From Lachnospiraceae bacterium (GTDB taxonomy: Bacteria > Bacillota > Clostridia > Lachnospirales > Lachnospiraceae), in NCBI GenBank assembly GCA_021153325.1, contig JAGKTQ010000004.1, positions 1 to 64,000 on the forward strand: a DNA stretch of 64,000 nucleotides. Reading direction: 5' to 3'. Position 1 is the first letter of the stretch. The number at the start of each line of letters is the position of its first letter. A program made the position numbers and the translations under genes. The notes under the pieces are model-generated. The model had not been told where the DNA came from and searched no databases. It was given only the letters and a program-made list of their open reading frames with translations. This document shows positions 1 to 7,693 of the stretch, in pieces.

Positions 1-1260
1 GCTCATCGCAGAGGTATGAAAGTCATTTTGGATGGCGTTTTCAATCACTGTGGTTCCTTTAACAAATGGATGGATAGAGAACGGATATATGAAAATGCGT
101 CGGGATATGAAAAAGGTGCGTATGTTTCCGCAGAAAGTCCTTATAGAAACTATTTCCATTTTTATGATCAGAATGTATGGCCATATAACCACACATACGA
201 TGGTTGGTGGGGCAACGATACATTGCCGAAGTTAAATTATGAAGCATCAAAACAGTTGATGGATTATATTTTATATATTGGAAAGAAATGGGTATCTCCT
301 CCGTACAATGCAGATGGATGGCGTTTGGACGTAGCAGCAGATTTAGGACATTCACCAGAATTTAACCATAATTTCTGGCAGGAATTTCGTAAGGCTGTAA
401 AAGAGGCAAATCCAAATGCTATTATTTTGGCAGAGCATTATGGTGAGCCGAAATACTGGCTTGGTGGAAATGAGTGGGATACGGTCATGAACTATGACGC
501 ATTTATGGAGCCTGTTACTTGGTTTTTGACTGGTATGCAGAAGCATAGCGATGATTATAGAGAAGATCTGTATGGAAATGCAGATAGCTTCTGGGGTGCT
601 ATGAGACATCATGGTTGTAGTTTTACAATGCCTTCTGCTATGGTAGCGATGAATGAGCTCTCTAACCACGATCATTCCCGTTTTCTGACCCGTACGAATA
701 AGAAAGTAGGGCGTGTTAATACATTAGGTTCAGAAGCCGCAAATGAAGGTGTGAACAAGGCTGTCATGCGAGAAGCCGTAGCGATTCAGATGACATGGCC
801 GGGAGCTCCTACGATTTATTATGGTGATGAAGCTGGTCAGTGTGGTTTTACGGATCCGGATAACAGACGTACTTATCCGTGGGGACATGAAGATATGGAA
901 ATGATCCGTTTCCATAAAGAAATGATCCGTATCCATAAAGAAAACAAAGAATTTTTAACTGGTTCTCTGAATTATCTTGCGGGAGAATATAATTTTATCG
1001 GTTACGGAAGATTTAATCGTAATGAACAGTCGGTTGTTCTTGTAAACAATAATGATTATCCGATTACGAAAGAATTGTCAGTATGGCAGTTAGGTATTCC
1101 GAAGCAAGCGATTCTTCAACAGCTGATCTTGACATCGGATGAAGGCTTTACTACAGAAAAGAAGGAATATCCGGTTATTGCCGGAAAAGTGACGATAACA
1201 CTTCCAAAAACATCCGCAGTTGTATTAAAGCATTATCAGACGAAGGAAGAAGAAATATAA
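1..1260 (+). CDS. Glycoside hydrolase family 13 alpha-glucanase, C-terminal part (partial, 5' end outside window)
   Basis: Retaining GH13 enzyme acting on alpha-1,4/1,6 glucans, probably of the neopullulanase or maltogenic-amylase kind. The reading frame is open from base 1, so the start lies outside the window. All visible catalytic blocks are intact: DGVFNHCG (region I), GWRLDVA with the nucleophile Asp at 328-330, ILAEHYG with the acid/base Glu at 433-435, and LSNHDHSRF with the transition-state Asp at 670-672. The last ~100 residues fit the C-terminal beta domain. No signal peptide can be judged. Family is certain; exact substrate is not. It is followed by a tRNA pair with its own promoter. 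Confidence 0.93.
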   Translation, partial: AHRRGMKVILDGVFNHCGSFNKWMDRERIYENASGYEKGAYVSAESPYRNYFHFYDQNVWPYNHTYDGWWGNDTLPKLNYEASKQLMDYILYIGKKWVSPPYNADGWRLDVAADLGHSPEFNHNFWQEFRKAVKEANPNAIILAEHYGEPKYWLGGNEWDTVMNYDAFMEPVTWFLTGMQKHSDDYREDLYGNADSFWGAMRHHGCSFTMPSAMVAMNELSNHDHSRFLTRTNKKVGRVNTLGSEAANEGVNKAVMREAVAIQMTWPGAPTIYYGDEAGQCGFTDPDNRRTYPWGHEDMEMIRFHKEMIRIHKENKEFLTGSLNYLAGEYNFIGYGRFNRNEQSVVLVNNNDYPITKELSVWQLGIPKQAILQQLILTSDEGFTTEKKEYPVIAGKVTITLPKTSAVVLKHYQTKEEEI

Positions 1261-1267
1261 AAAAAGA

Positions 1268-1296
1268 TTGCATTTCTGTGTAAGATATGCTAAAAT
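1268..1296 (+). promoter_or_regulatory. Promoter of the tRNA-Tyr/tRNA-Leu pair
   Basis: TTGCAT (1268-1273), 17-bp spacer, TAAAAT (1291-1296). It begins just after the GH13 stop and about 40 bp before the first tRNA, as expected for a stable-RNA promoter. Sequence inference only. Confidence 0.6.
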
Positions 1297-1334
1297 TTCA
1301 AATTGCTAGGGCTTTTGAAATAAAAGTCCTATAT

Positions 1335-1416
1335 GGATGGATTCCCGAGTGGCCAAAGGGGACAGACTGTAAATCTGCTGCAAATTGCTTCGGTGGTTCG
1401 AATCCACCTCCATCCA
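1335..1416 (+). tRNA. tRNA-Tyr (anticodon GUA)
   Basis: Type II tRNA with long variable arm. Acceptor GGATGGA pairs with TCCATCC, the anticodon loop reads CTGTAAA, and the T-arm GGTGG-TTCGAAT-CCACC is perfect. Discriminator A; CCA is not encoded. Only 3 bp separate it from tRNA-Leu, so both probably come from one transcript. Confidence 0.97.
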
Positions 1417-1419
1417 TCC

Positions 1420-1503
1420 GCCGGCGTGGCGGAACTGGCAGACGCGCAGGACTTAAAATCCTGTTGTAGCAATACAGTACCGGTTCGATTCCGGTCGCCG
1501 GCA
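1420..1503 (+). tRNA. tRNA-Leu (anticodon UAA)
   Basis: Type II tRNA. Acceptor GCCGGCG pairs with CGCCGGC; the anticodon stem CAGGA/TCCTG encloses loop CTTAAAA (UAA). Long variable arm and T-loop TTCGATT present. CCA is not encoded. It is followed at once by a strong terminator. Confidence 0.97.
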
Positions 1504-1504
1504 T

Positions 1505-1547
1505 AAAAAAGAGGAAACGTTATAATATGGCGTTTCCTCTTTTTTTA
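1505..1547 (+). terminator. Rho-independent terminator after tRNA-Leu
   Basis: Perfect 9-bp inverted repeat GAGGAAACG (1511-1519) / CGTTTCCTC (1531-1539) followed by a run of eight T. Confidence 0.9.
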
Positions 1548-1576
1548 AAAAATTATTAATTTTGTAAAAAAATCCT

Positions 1577-1604
1577 TTGTTTTCTCGCCCATTTCTATTA
1601 TAAT
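1577..1604 (+). promoter_or_regulatory. Predicted promoter of the lipoprotein gene
   Basis: TTGTTT (1577-1582), 16-bp spacer, TATAAT (1599-1604), about 70 bp upstream of the start codon at 1677. The ribosome site AGAGGG lies at 1668-1673. Confidence 0.5.
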
Positions 1605-1676
1605 GGAATTTGCAGTGATTTTCCTGTGGGAATTATTTCATTGTGCACTTATTATAGATAAAAGGATAGAGGGTAT

Positions 1677-2608
1677 ATGAAGTACAGAAAATTATTATGT
1701 TTAGCAGTAGCAGTCGGATTGACGGTAACAGCAGTAGCCGGCTGTGGAAAAGAAGAAGTAGCGGTAGAAAAAGAAACGGTAGTTGCAGAAACAATTTCTC
1801 CGATTGATGAAGCAGCTTCAGAAGAACAGGAAACAGAAGTGGAAGAAGATTCCGAACATCTTTATCCGGTTATCGGAGAAAGAGAAGTAGTTGACGGAAA
1901 GATGCAGAGTTACACTGGGGTTCTGCAGTTTATGCAAATGATTTACTGAACAGCGATATGGTAGACAATATCAGTCAGGCAACCTCCGGAATTGATAATC
2001 CGACTCCGGGAGCATTTGACAGATATAACCGTTCCGGAAGCTATAATTCTACAGACTCTGCTTATATGTTCGTAGACGGACTGATGAAAGGTGTAGAAAA
2101 ACAAGGCTACAGCTGGGATTACGATGATACATTTGAGCCGAAGTTCTTATTTGCAGCAGATGGGGTAACAGCAACTTATGATGAAGCAGATACTGCTACA
2201 AAGATCTGGCCAGGAACAGAAGGTAACTACAATACAGTTGGCGCTTATTTTGAATATGATGAAGCAACCGGAAAATATGCATATTATGAATATGATAAGC
2301 CATTAACTGATGAACGTACAGGCGAACAGATTATGGTAGATAATGTAGTTCTTCAGGTTTGCTATGCAGAAGAAAGAGATGACCATGGTTATCTGATTAT
2401 GGAAATGCATGGCCCTCAGACCGGCGATGGTAAAGTATACTTCTTTACAAACGGAAAGGTTGTAGAAGGTACATGGGAAAGAATGAACGGTGATGAAAAA
2501 CCTGCCAAATATTATGATGCAGAAGGAAATGAACTTGTCTTTAATCAGGGAAAAACCTTCATCTGTGAAATCTGGGATAAATGGGCAGATTCCATTACTT
2601 ATGAATAA
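1677..2608 (+). pseudogene. Secreted lipoprotein of unknown function, split by a frameshift
   Basis: The first part (1677-1949) has a lipoprotein signal peptide with lipobox VAGC (Cys 23) and a Glu/Val/Thr-rich linker. The frame then runs into a stop at 1947-1949. Reading one base back in the GGGG run near 1917-1920 gives continuous protein (…SAVYANDLLNSDMVDN…) into the frame that ends at 2608. The simplest explanation is loss of one G, either real or a sequencing error. The rejoined product would be ~310 residues, exported and lipid-anchored, with a Tyr/Asp/Glu-rich C-terminal domain that I do not recognise. The site is not a convincing programmed -1 slippery heptamer. Confidence 0.75.
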
Positions 2609-2633
2609 TTTAGCTTTTGTAAGAGCTTTTTAT

Positions 2634-2674
2634 AAAACAGAGGATGTATGGAAAGATATATCCTCTGTTTTGTT
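2634..2674 (+). terminator. Rho-independent terminator
   Basis: AAAACAGAGGAT (2634-2645) pairs with ATCCTCTGTTTT (2660-2671), a 12-bp stem ending in T. It separates the lipoprotein gene from the ECF operon. Confidence 0.85.
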
Positions 2675-2687
2675 GTGAGAAATCGCT

Positions 2688-2715
2688 TTGTAAAAACAAA
2701 ACATTGTGGTATACT
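2688..2715 (+). promoter_or_regulatory. Promoter of the ECF transporter operon
   Basis: TTGTAA (2688-2693), 16-bp spacer, TATACT (2710-2715). The ribosome site GGAGGAG is at 2753-2759, ahead of ATG 2766. No riboswitch-like structure is evident in the short leader. Confidence 0.6.
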
Positions 2716-2765
2716 CTCTTTGTAAAAATACATTTGAAATAGTATGAAAAACGGAGGAGAAGATA

Positions 2766-3317
2766 ATGAGTAAGAAATTTGGTATCAAAGAAGTTGTTGC
2801 AATCGGTATCGGAACAGCACTTTTTGTTGCATTGACAGAGATTCAGATTCCGATTGGAATTCCAAACACATACTTACAGCCAAGAATGGCAGTGCTTGCA
2901 TTTTTAGCAGCTGTATTTGGTCCGATTGTAGGTGGTGTTGTAGGTCTGCTCGGTCATGCTTTAGGAGATTTGATCTTCTATGGTAGTGTATGGTGGAGCT
3001 GGGTCATTCCAGAAGCAGTAGTAGGTATTGGTATCGGTGTTTTTGCTGCAAAATTTGCTATAAAAGAAGGCGGTTTTGGTAAAAAAGAAATCATTACTTT
3101 TAATGTAGCACAGGTAATTGCCAATGTTATTGCATGGATCGTAGTAGCTCCAGTATTGGATATTGTTATTTATGCAGAGCCTGTTAATAAAGTATTTCTT
3201 CAGGGCGCGTTTGCGGCACTTGGAGATGTAATTATTATAGGTATTCTTGGAACTTTATTAGCAGTTGGATATACAAAAATCGGTGCAAAATCTTCCAGTC
3301 TTAGTAAAGAGGATTAA
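2766..3317 (+). CDS. ECF transporter substrate-binding S component, UPF0397 family
   Basis: 183-residue integral membrane protein with about five to six hydrophobic segments. The N-terminal stretch KEVVAIGIGTALF, the IPNTYLQPR motif and the GLLGHALGDL…WWSW region are typical of UPF0397 S components. This family binds a small vitamin-like substrate in the membrane and docks on a shared or dedicated EcfA-EcfT module. Substrate is not established here. It is first in an operon: the double ATPase starts 7 bp after its stop, then EcfT follows, so this is a self-contained transporter. Confidence 0.9.
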   Translation: MSKKFGIKEVVAIGIGTALFVALTEIQIPIGIPNTYLQPRMAVLAFLAAVFGPIVGGVVGLLGHALGDLIFYGSVWWSWVIPEAVVGIGIGVFAAKFAIKEGGFGKKEIITFNVAQVIANVIAWIVVAPVLDIVIYAEPVNKVFLQGAFAALGDVIIIGILGTLLAVGYTKIGAKSSSLSKED

Positions 3318-3324
3318 ATAAAAT

Positions 3325-5058
3325 ATGGAACCTATTATCGAATTTAAAGATTTTTCATTTAAATATCGGTCACAGGTAGAGCCTTCTCTTAGGGATATTA
3401 ATCTAACGATTTATCCCGGCGAGAAGGTTTTAATTGTAGGACCATCCGGATCAGGCAAGTCAACTTTGGCACATTGTCTGAACGGATTGATTCCTTTCTC
3501 CTATACCGGTGATATCACAGGAAGTCTGAAGATAGCTGGAAAAAATCCGGTTGATTTGGGCATTTTTGGTATGTCTAAAATTATTGGAACAGTGCTACAG
3601 GATACGGATGGACAGTTTATCGGTTTAACAGTAGCAGAGGATATTGCGTTTGCATTGGAGAATGACATGATCGCGCAGGATAAAATGCACACAAAGGTTG
3701 ATGAAGTAGCAGAAATTGTTGATGTGAAAAATTTGCTTGAAAATGCACCTGGAGAGCTTTCGGGCGGACAGAAGCAAAGAGTTTCTATGGCGGGTGTTAT
3801 GGTAGATGATGTAGATATTCTGTTATTTGATGAACCCTTGGCAAATTTAGATCCAGCTACGGGCAAACGTGCAATTGATATGATTGATAAAATACAGAAG
3901 CAGCAGAATAAGACGATTCTTATTATTGAACATCGTTTAGAGGATGTACTTTATCGTGATGTGGATCGAATTATCGTTATTGGCGATGGAAAAATCGTAG
4001 CAGATACTACACCGGATGAATTGCTCAGTCAAAATATACTTGGCGAGCAGGGAATCAGGGAACCTCTTTATATCACAGCTTTGAAGCATGCAGGTTGCAG
4101 GATTGTTTCAGAAGACAGACCACAGCATATTGAAAGCATGAACTTAGATGGTCATAAACAACAAGTGAGAAGCTGGTTTGAAGCAGTAGGAGAAAAAGAA
4201 AAGAAAAAAGAAACACAATCTGTATTGCGTGTAGAAAATCTGAATTTTTCCTATGAAGAGAAAAAGCCAGTTTTGCAAAATATAAATTTTGACATCAAAA
4301 AAGGTGAAATGGTCAGTATCGTAGGAAAAAATGGTGCTGGTAAATCAACATTATCCAATTTGATCTGTGGATTTTATAAACCAAATACAGGAAAAATATT
4401 TTTGAATGATCAGGATATTTCTCCACTTTCCATTAAAGAGAGAGGAGAAAAGATTGGTCTTGTCATGCAGAGTCCAAATCAGATGATAAGCAAGCCTATG
4501 ATCTTTGACGAAGTTGCTTTAGGACTTGCAGTTAGAAAAGTTCCAGAAGAGGAAATTAAAGAGCGGGTATATGATACATTAAAGGTCTGTGGGCTTTATC
4601 CTTTTAGGAACTGGCCGGTTTCAGCGTTGAGTTTTGGACAGAAAAAGCGTGTGTCAATCGCGTCTATTTTGGTGATGAATCCGGAAATTATTATTTTGGA
4701 CGAGCCAACGGCAGGACAAGATTATAAGCATTATACAGAGATCATGGAGTTTTTGAAGCAGATTAATAAGGAAATGGGTATTACGATCATTATGATTACC
4801 CATGATATGCATTTGATGCTGGAATATACGGATAGAGCAATTGTAATTGCAGATGGTAAACTTTTAGCAGATGACACACCTTCCAACATATTAACGGATG
4901 AAGCGATTGCAAATAAGGCTTATTTGAAAAAGACATCGTTGTATGATCTGGCACATCGATGTGGTATTGAAGAAGCAGCACAATTTACAGACAGATTTAT
5001 TTATTTTGAAGAAAATATGCGTAAAAAAGAAGAAAGATCAAAAACAGGAAGCGTGTAG
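3325..5058 (+). CDS. Energy-coupling factor transporter ATPase, two fused nucleotide-binding domains (YkoD type)
   Basis: 577-residue protein with two ABC ATPase domains in tandem, equivalent to EcfA1 plus EcfA2 in one chain. Domain 1 has Walker A GPSGSGKST (residues 39-47), signature LSGGQKQR and Walker B ILLFDEP. Domain 2 has Walker A GKNGAGKST, signature LSFGQKKR and IIILDEP. A charged linker (~residues 265-300, EKEKKKE) joins them. It powers import through EcfT and the UPF0397 S component encoded on either side. Both sites look catalytically intact, although the second signature replaces SGG with SFG. Confidence 0.95.
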   Translation: MEPIIEFKDFSFKYRSQVEPSLRDINLTIYPGEKVLIVGPSGSGKSTLAHCLNGLIPFSYTGDITGSLKIAGKNPVDLGIFGMSKIIGTVLQDTDGQFIGLTVAEDIAFALENDMIAQDKMHTKVDEVAEIVDVKNLLENAPGELSGGQKQRVSMAGVMVDDVDILLFDEPLANLDPATGKRAIDMIDKIQKQQNKTILIIEHRLEDVLYRDVDRIIVIGDGKIVADTTPDELLSQNILGEQGIREPLYITALKHAGCRIVSEDRPQHIESMNLDGHKQQVRSWFEAVGEKEKKKETQSVLRVENLNFSYEEKKPVLQNINFDIKKGEMVSIVGKNGAGKSTLSNLICGFYKPNTGKIFLNDQDISPLSIKERGEKIGLVMQSPNQMISKPMIFDEVALGLAVRKVPEEEIKERVYDTLKVCGLYPFRNWPVSALSFGQKKRVSIASILVMNPEIIILDEPTAGQDYKHYTEIMEFLKQINKEMGITIIMITHDMHLMLEYTDRAIVIADGKLLADDTPSNILTDEAIANKAYLKKTSLYDLAHRCGIEEAAQFTDRFIYFEENMRKKEERSKTGSV

Positions 5059-5092
5059 ATTATAGATTCCAAATGAATTGGGAGAAAGAAAT

Positions 5093-5920
5093 ATGTCAAA
5101 AATTCTATCCTATGAAGAAAAAGAAACATGGATTCATAGATTGAGCGGTGTTACAAAGCTGATATTTTTTATACTTTGGTGTGTGGTAAGTATGATAAGC
5201 TATGATACAAGAATTCTTATTATTATGATCCTTTTCAGCTTGATCATATTTAAGATGTCAAAAACAGAGTGGAAGCAGGTAGGAGCAGTGTTTAAAATGG
5301 TAATGCTGTTTCTTATGTTAAATGTCATTGCTGTATTTTTGCTTTCGCCATATCAGGGAACAGAAATTTATGGTACAAGGACAGAGTTATTTCCGATTGT
5401 CGGGCCTTATGTAATGACAGCCGAGCAGCTCTTTTATGAACTGAATATGATTTTAAAATATTTTACCATTATTCCGGCAGCATTTATGTTTTTGGTAACT
5501 ACAGATCCCAGCGAATTTGCTGCATCCTTGAATCGTATTGGAATAAGCTATAATATTGGGTATGCCGTTTCACTTGCTCTTCGTTATATACCGGATGTGC
5601 AAAGTGACTTTACAAAGATAAAGCATGCACAGGAAGCAAGAGGAATTGAGATGTCCTCCAAGGCTTCTTTGTTGAATCGTATTAAAAGTGTTTCAGCAAT
5701 TATTTTTCCGCTTATTTTTTCCAGTATGAACCGCATTGATACAGTAAGTAATGCTATGGAACTTCGAGGTTATGGAAAACATAAGAAGCGGACATGGTAT
5801 CGTGCAAGACCATTAAAAAAAGCGGACTTCCTTACGATAGCTTTTTCTGTGATCTTTATGGTCGTAGCACTTATTATTACATTTTGGGATGGAAGTCGGT
5901 TTTATAATCCATTTGTATAG
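5093..5920 (+). CDS. ecfT: Energy-coupling factor transporter transmembrane protein EcfT
   Basis: CbiQ/EcfT-family membrane scaffold that couples the ATPase to the S component. The conserved coupling-helix motifs are visible: AQEARGIEM and AMELRGYG, both carrying the A-R-G signature. About five membrane segments. The start ATG 5093 is chosen because GGGAG at 5080-5084 sits 8 bp before it; a longer TTG start at 5078 would overlap this site. Last gene of the ECF operon, closed by a terminator at 5953. Confidence 0.93.
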   Translation: MSKILSYEEKETWIHRLSGVTKLIFFILWCVVSMISYDTRILIIMILFSLIIFKMSKTEWKQVGAVFKMVMLFLMLNVIAVFLLSPYQGTEIYGTRTELFPIVGPYVMTAEQLFYELNMILKYFTIIPAAFMFLVTTDPSEFAASLNRIGISYNIGYAVSLALRYIPDVQSDFTKIKHAQEARGIEMSSKASLLNRIKSVSAIIFPLIFSSMNRIDTVSNAMELRGYGKHKKRTWYRARPLKKADFLTIAFSVIFMVVALIITFWDGSRFYNPFV

Positions 5921-5952
5921 AGCGTATATGGAAGATATTGTTATAAAAATAC

Positions 5953-5998
5953 AAAAAAGAGGGAACACTCTGACAAGATTCAAAGTGTTCCCTTTTAT
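5953..5998. terminator. Bidirectional terminator between convergent genes
   Basis: AGGGAACACT (5960-5969) pairs with AGTGTTCCCT (5984-5993), flanked by A-rich sequence on the left and TTTT on the right. It serves ecfT on the plus strand and probably the membrane-protein gene on the minus strand. Confidence 0.8.
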
Positions 5999-6026
5999 AG
6001 TCTTATTGAAATTATTATAATTTAAA

Positions 6027-6566
6027 TTAGTTCAATGTGTATGAAGAATCGTTGTTCTGTGCTGCGTCCTGAGTAGGTGCTACATTCTGAACAGGTGCTG
6101 CATTCTGAGTAGGTGCTGCATTCTGAACAGGTGCTACATTCTGAACTGGAGCACTGTGGCTATAAGTTACATTTCTAACAAGTCCAAAAGCTTTTTCAGC
6201 AAATGATTTTAAGACTGGAATATTTGCATCCTGCTCTTTTGCGACTTTAGCAATTCCCATAATAGCAAAAATAAGAACTAAAATAGAAATAATAGAAGTT
6301 ACAATACCGAATAAACCGGAAAGAATGCTTCCTAAAATTGGAATGCTGTAAAGAGGACTGATGATGTCAATAACAGCACCAACTAAACCACTGATGATAG
6401 AAAGGAAAAATGCCTGCATTGTCTGCATTGTAAGCCACTGATCTTTATGTACGACAATAACGAAACCAAGTAAAAGTGCAACAAGTGTTGTGTAACCTAA
6501 CATAGCAAGTACGAAAGCGAGTACTGCGTAGAAAGTAAGGCAAATGCCAAAATTGTCTTTTCTCAT
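6027..6566 (-). CDS. Small membrane protein with a hexapeptide-repeat tail
   Basis: About 179 residues; family not recognised. The first ~115 residues hold three or four hydrophobic segments, then a short polar region. The C-terminal tail is made of six-residue repeats of the type APVQNV/APTQNA, followed by a polar end (NNDSSYTLN). The start is the ATG at 6564-6566, since the upstream ATG lies inside the GGAGGG ribosome site (complement of 6574-6580). The Pro/Ala/Gln/Asn tail is probably disordered and exposed. Monocistronic, convergent with ecfT. Confidence 0.75.
   Translation of the reverse strand: MRKDNFGICLTFYAVLAFVLAMLGYTTLVALLLGFVIVVHKDQWLTMQTMQAFFLSIISGLVGAVIDIISPLYSIPILGSILSGLFGIVTSIISILVLIFAIMGIAKVAKEQDANIPVLKSFAEKAFGLVRNVTYSHSAPVQNVAPVQNAAPTQNAAPVQNVAPTQDAAQNNDSSYTLN
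6059..6148. repeat. Five tandem 18-bp repeats in coding sequence
   Basis: Units 6059-6076, 6077-6094, 6095-6112, 6113-6130 and 6131-6148 follow GTGCTRCATTCTGARYAG with few changes. They encode the hexapeptide repeats of the membrane protein tail. Unit number could vary by slippage without breaking the frame. Confidence 0.9.
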
Positions 6567-6672
6567 TAATATACCCTCCATTTCATAAGACCGCTATCAT
6601 TATAGCATCAAAGAAAGGGAAACACAATAAGAGAATTGTTATGATACTTGGAATAAAATGGAACAGGCATAA

Positions 6673-6700
6673 TTGCAGGAATTTATTTTTAGGTTATAAT
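6673..6700 (+). promoter_or_regulatory. Promoter of the amidase gene
   Basis: TTGCAG (6673-6678), 16-bp spacer, TATAAT (6695-6700), 44 bp before ATG 6744. Confidence 0.6.
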
Positions 6701-6743
6701 GGACTAAAAACAAGTAAATGATTTATAAAGGAAAGATGAAAGT

Positions 6744-7673
6744 ATGAAAGGGAAGAAAAAATATTTTGTTATGATCTTAGCTATGAGTGCACTGCTTTGC
6801 CAGGGGTGTGGGAAAATGGAGCAGACAGTTGTGGCAGAGACAGAGTCGGTAACGACAGAAGCAGTGACAGAAGAAATAAGTGCGGAAACAATACAGATAG
6901 AAGTTGAGGAAGAAACGATATGTGTCGAAGAAATAATGAGTGCAGAAGAAACAATGAGTGTCGAAGAGGCAACAAGTGTAGTAGAGACTGAGGTAGAAAT
7001 GGAATCTTCTGTAGAACCGGACACACCAATAGCAACAGAGAATGGGCATATTGTGGCAATTGACGCAGGGCATCAGTCGAAAGGAAACAGTGAGAAAGAA
7101 CCAGTAGGTCCTGGTGCAAGTGAGATGAAGGCGAAGGTTACTGGTGGGACAAGTGGTGTTTCTACTGGACTTGCAGAGTATGAGTTAAATTTACAGGTAT
7201 CTTTAAAATTGCGTGATACATTAGAGAGTCGTGGTTATCAGGTTGTTATGATAAGAGAAAGCAATGATGTAAATATCAGCAATGCAGAAAGAGCAGATAT
7301 TGCCTATCAGTCCGGTGCGGAAATCTTTATCCGAATCCATGCTAACGGATCAGAAAGCAGTAGTGCGAATGGCGCTATGACTATCTGTCCAACAGCATCC
7401 AATCCTTATATACCTAATTTATATAATAGCAGCAGATTGCTTTCTGAAAAGGTATTGGATGAAATGGTAGCAGCAACCGGTTGTAAAAAAGAGCGTGTGT
7501 GGGAAACTGATACGATGAGTGGAATAAACTGGAGCCAGATTCCGGTTACGATTGTAGAAATGGGATATATGACAAATCCTGAGGAAGATGAAAAAATGGC
7601 AACTGAGGAATATCAACAGAAAATTGCAGAAGGGATTGCAAACGGAGTAGATTCTTACTTTAGCGAACAATAA
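6744..7673 (+). CDS. N-acetylmuramoyl-L-alanine amidase (Amidase_3), lipoprotein
   Basis: Zinc amidase that cuts the amide bond between MurNAc and L-Ala of peptidoglycan. An N-terminal signal sequence ends in CQGC, a near-lipobox, so the protein is probably membrane-anchored outside the cell. Residues ~30-95 are a low-complexity Glu/Thr/Val/Ser linker with an internal repeat. The catalytic domain (~100-309) shows IVAIDAGH (zinc His), the AEYELNLQ region (zinc Glu), FIRIHANGS (zinc His) and VEMGYMTNPEED (catalytic Glu). All key residues are present, so it should be active. The SNF2 gene starts 20 bp later. Confidence 0.93.
   Translation: MKGKKKYFVMILAMSALLCQGCGKMEQTVVAETESVTTEAVTEEISAETIQIEVEEETICVEEIMSAEETMSVEEATSVVETEVEMESSVEPDTPIATENGHIVAIDAGHQSKGNSEKEPVGPGASEMKAKVTGGTSGVSTGLAEYELNLQVSLKLRDTLESRGYQVVMIRESNDVNISNAERADIAYQSGAEIFIRIHANGSESSSANGAMTICPTASNPYIPNLYNSSRLLSEKVLDEMVAATGCKKERVWETDTMSGINWSQIPVTIVEMGYMTNPEEDEKMATEEYQQKIAEGIANGVDSYFSEQ
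6927..6980 (+). repeat. Three tandem 18-bp repeats in the amidase linker
   Basis: Units 6927-6944, 6945-6962 and 6963-6980 follow GAAGAAAYAATGAGTGYM and encode EEIMSA/EETMSV/EEATSV. Same period as the repeat in the neighbouring membrane-protein gene, but unrelated in sequence. Confidence 0.85.
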
Positions 7674-7693
7674 TTGGGGGATAAAAGAGAAGG

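Noticed and set aside
1287..1504. Open frames on both strands over the tRNA pair
   Set aside because: They are read-through of tRNA-Tyr and tRNA-Leu; no ribosome site and no protein-like composition.
1911..1925. Programmed -1 frameshift in the lipoprotein gene
   Set aside because: The direction fits, but the site (ACT GGG GTT) is not a slippery X XXY YYZ heptamer and no stimulatory stem is obvious; a lost base is simpler.
5078..5095. TTG start for ecfT
   Set aside because: The TTG overlaps the GGGAG ribosome site that serves ATG 5093.
6704..7119. Minus-strand frames opposite the amidase linker
   Set aside because: Ser/Thr/Val- or His/Leu-rich shadows of the repetitive Glu/Thr coding region.
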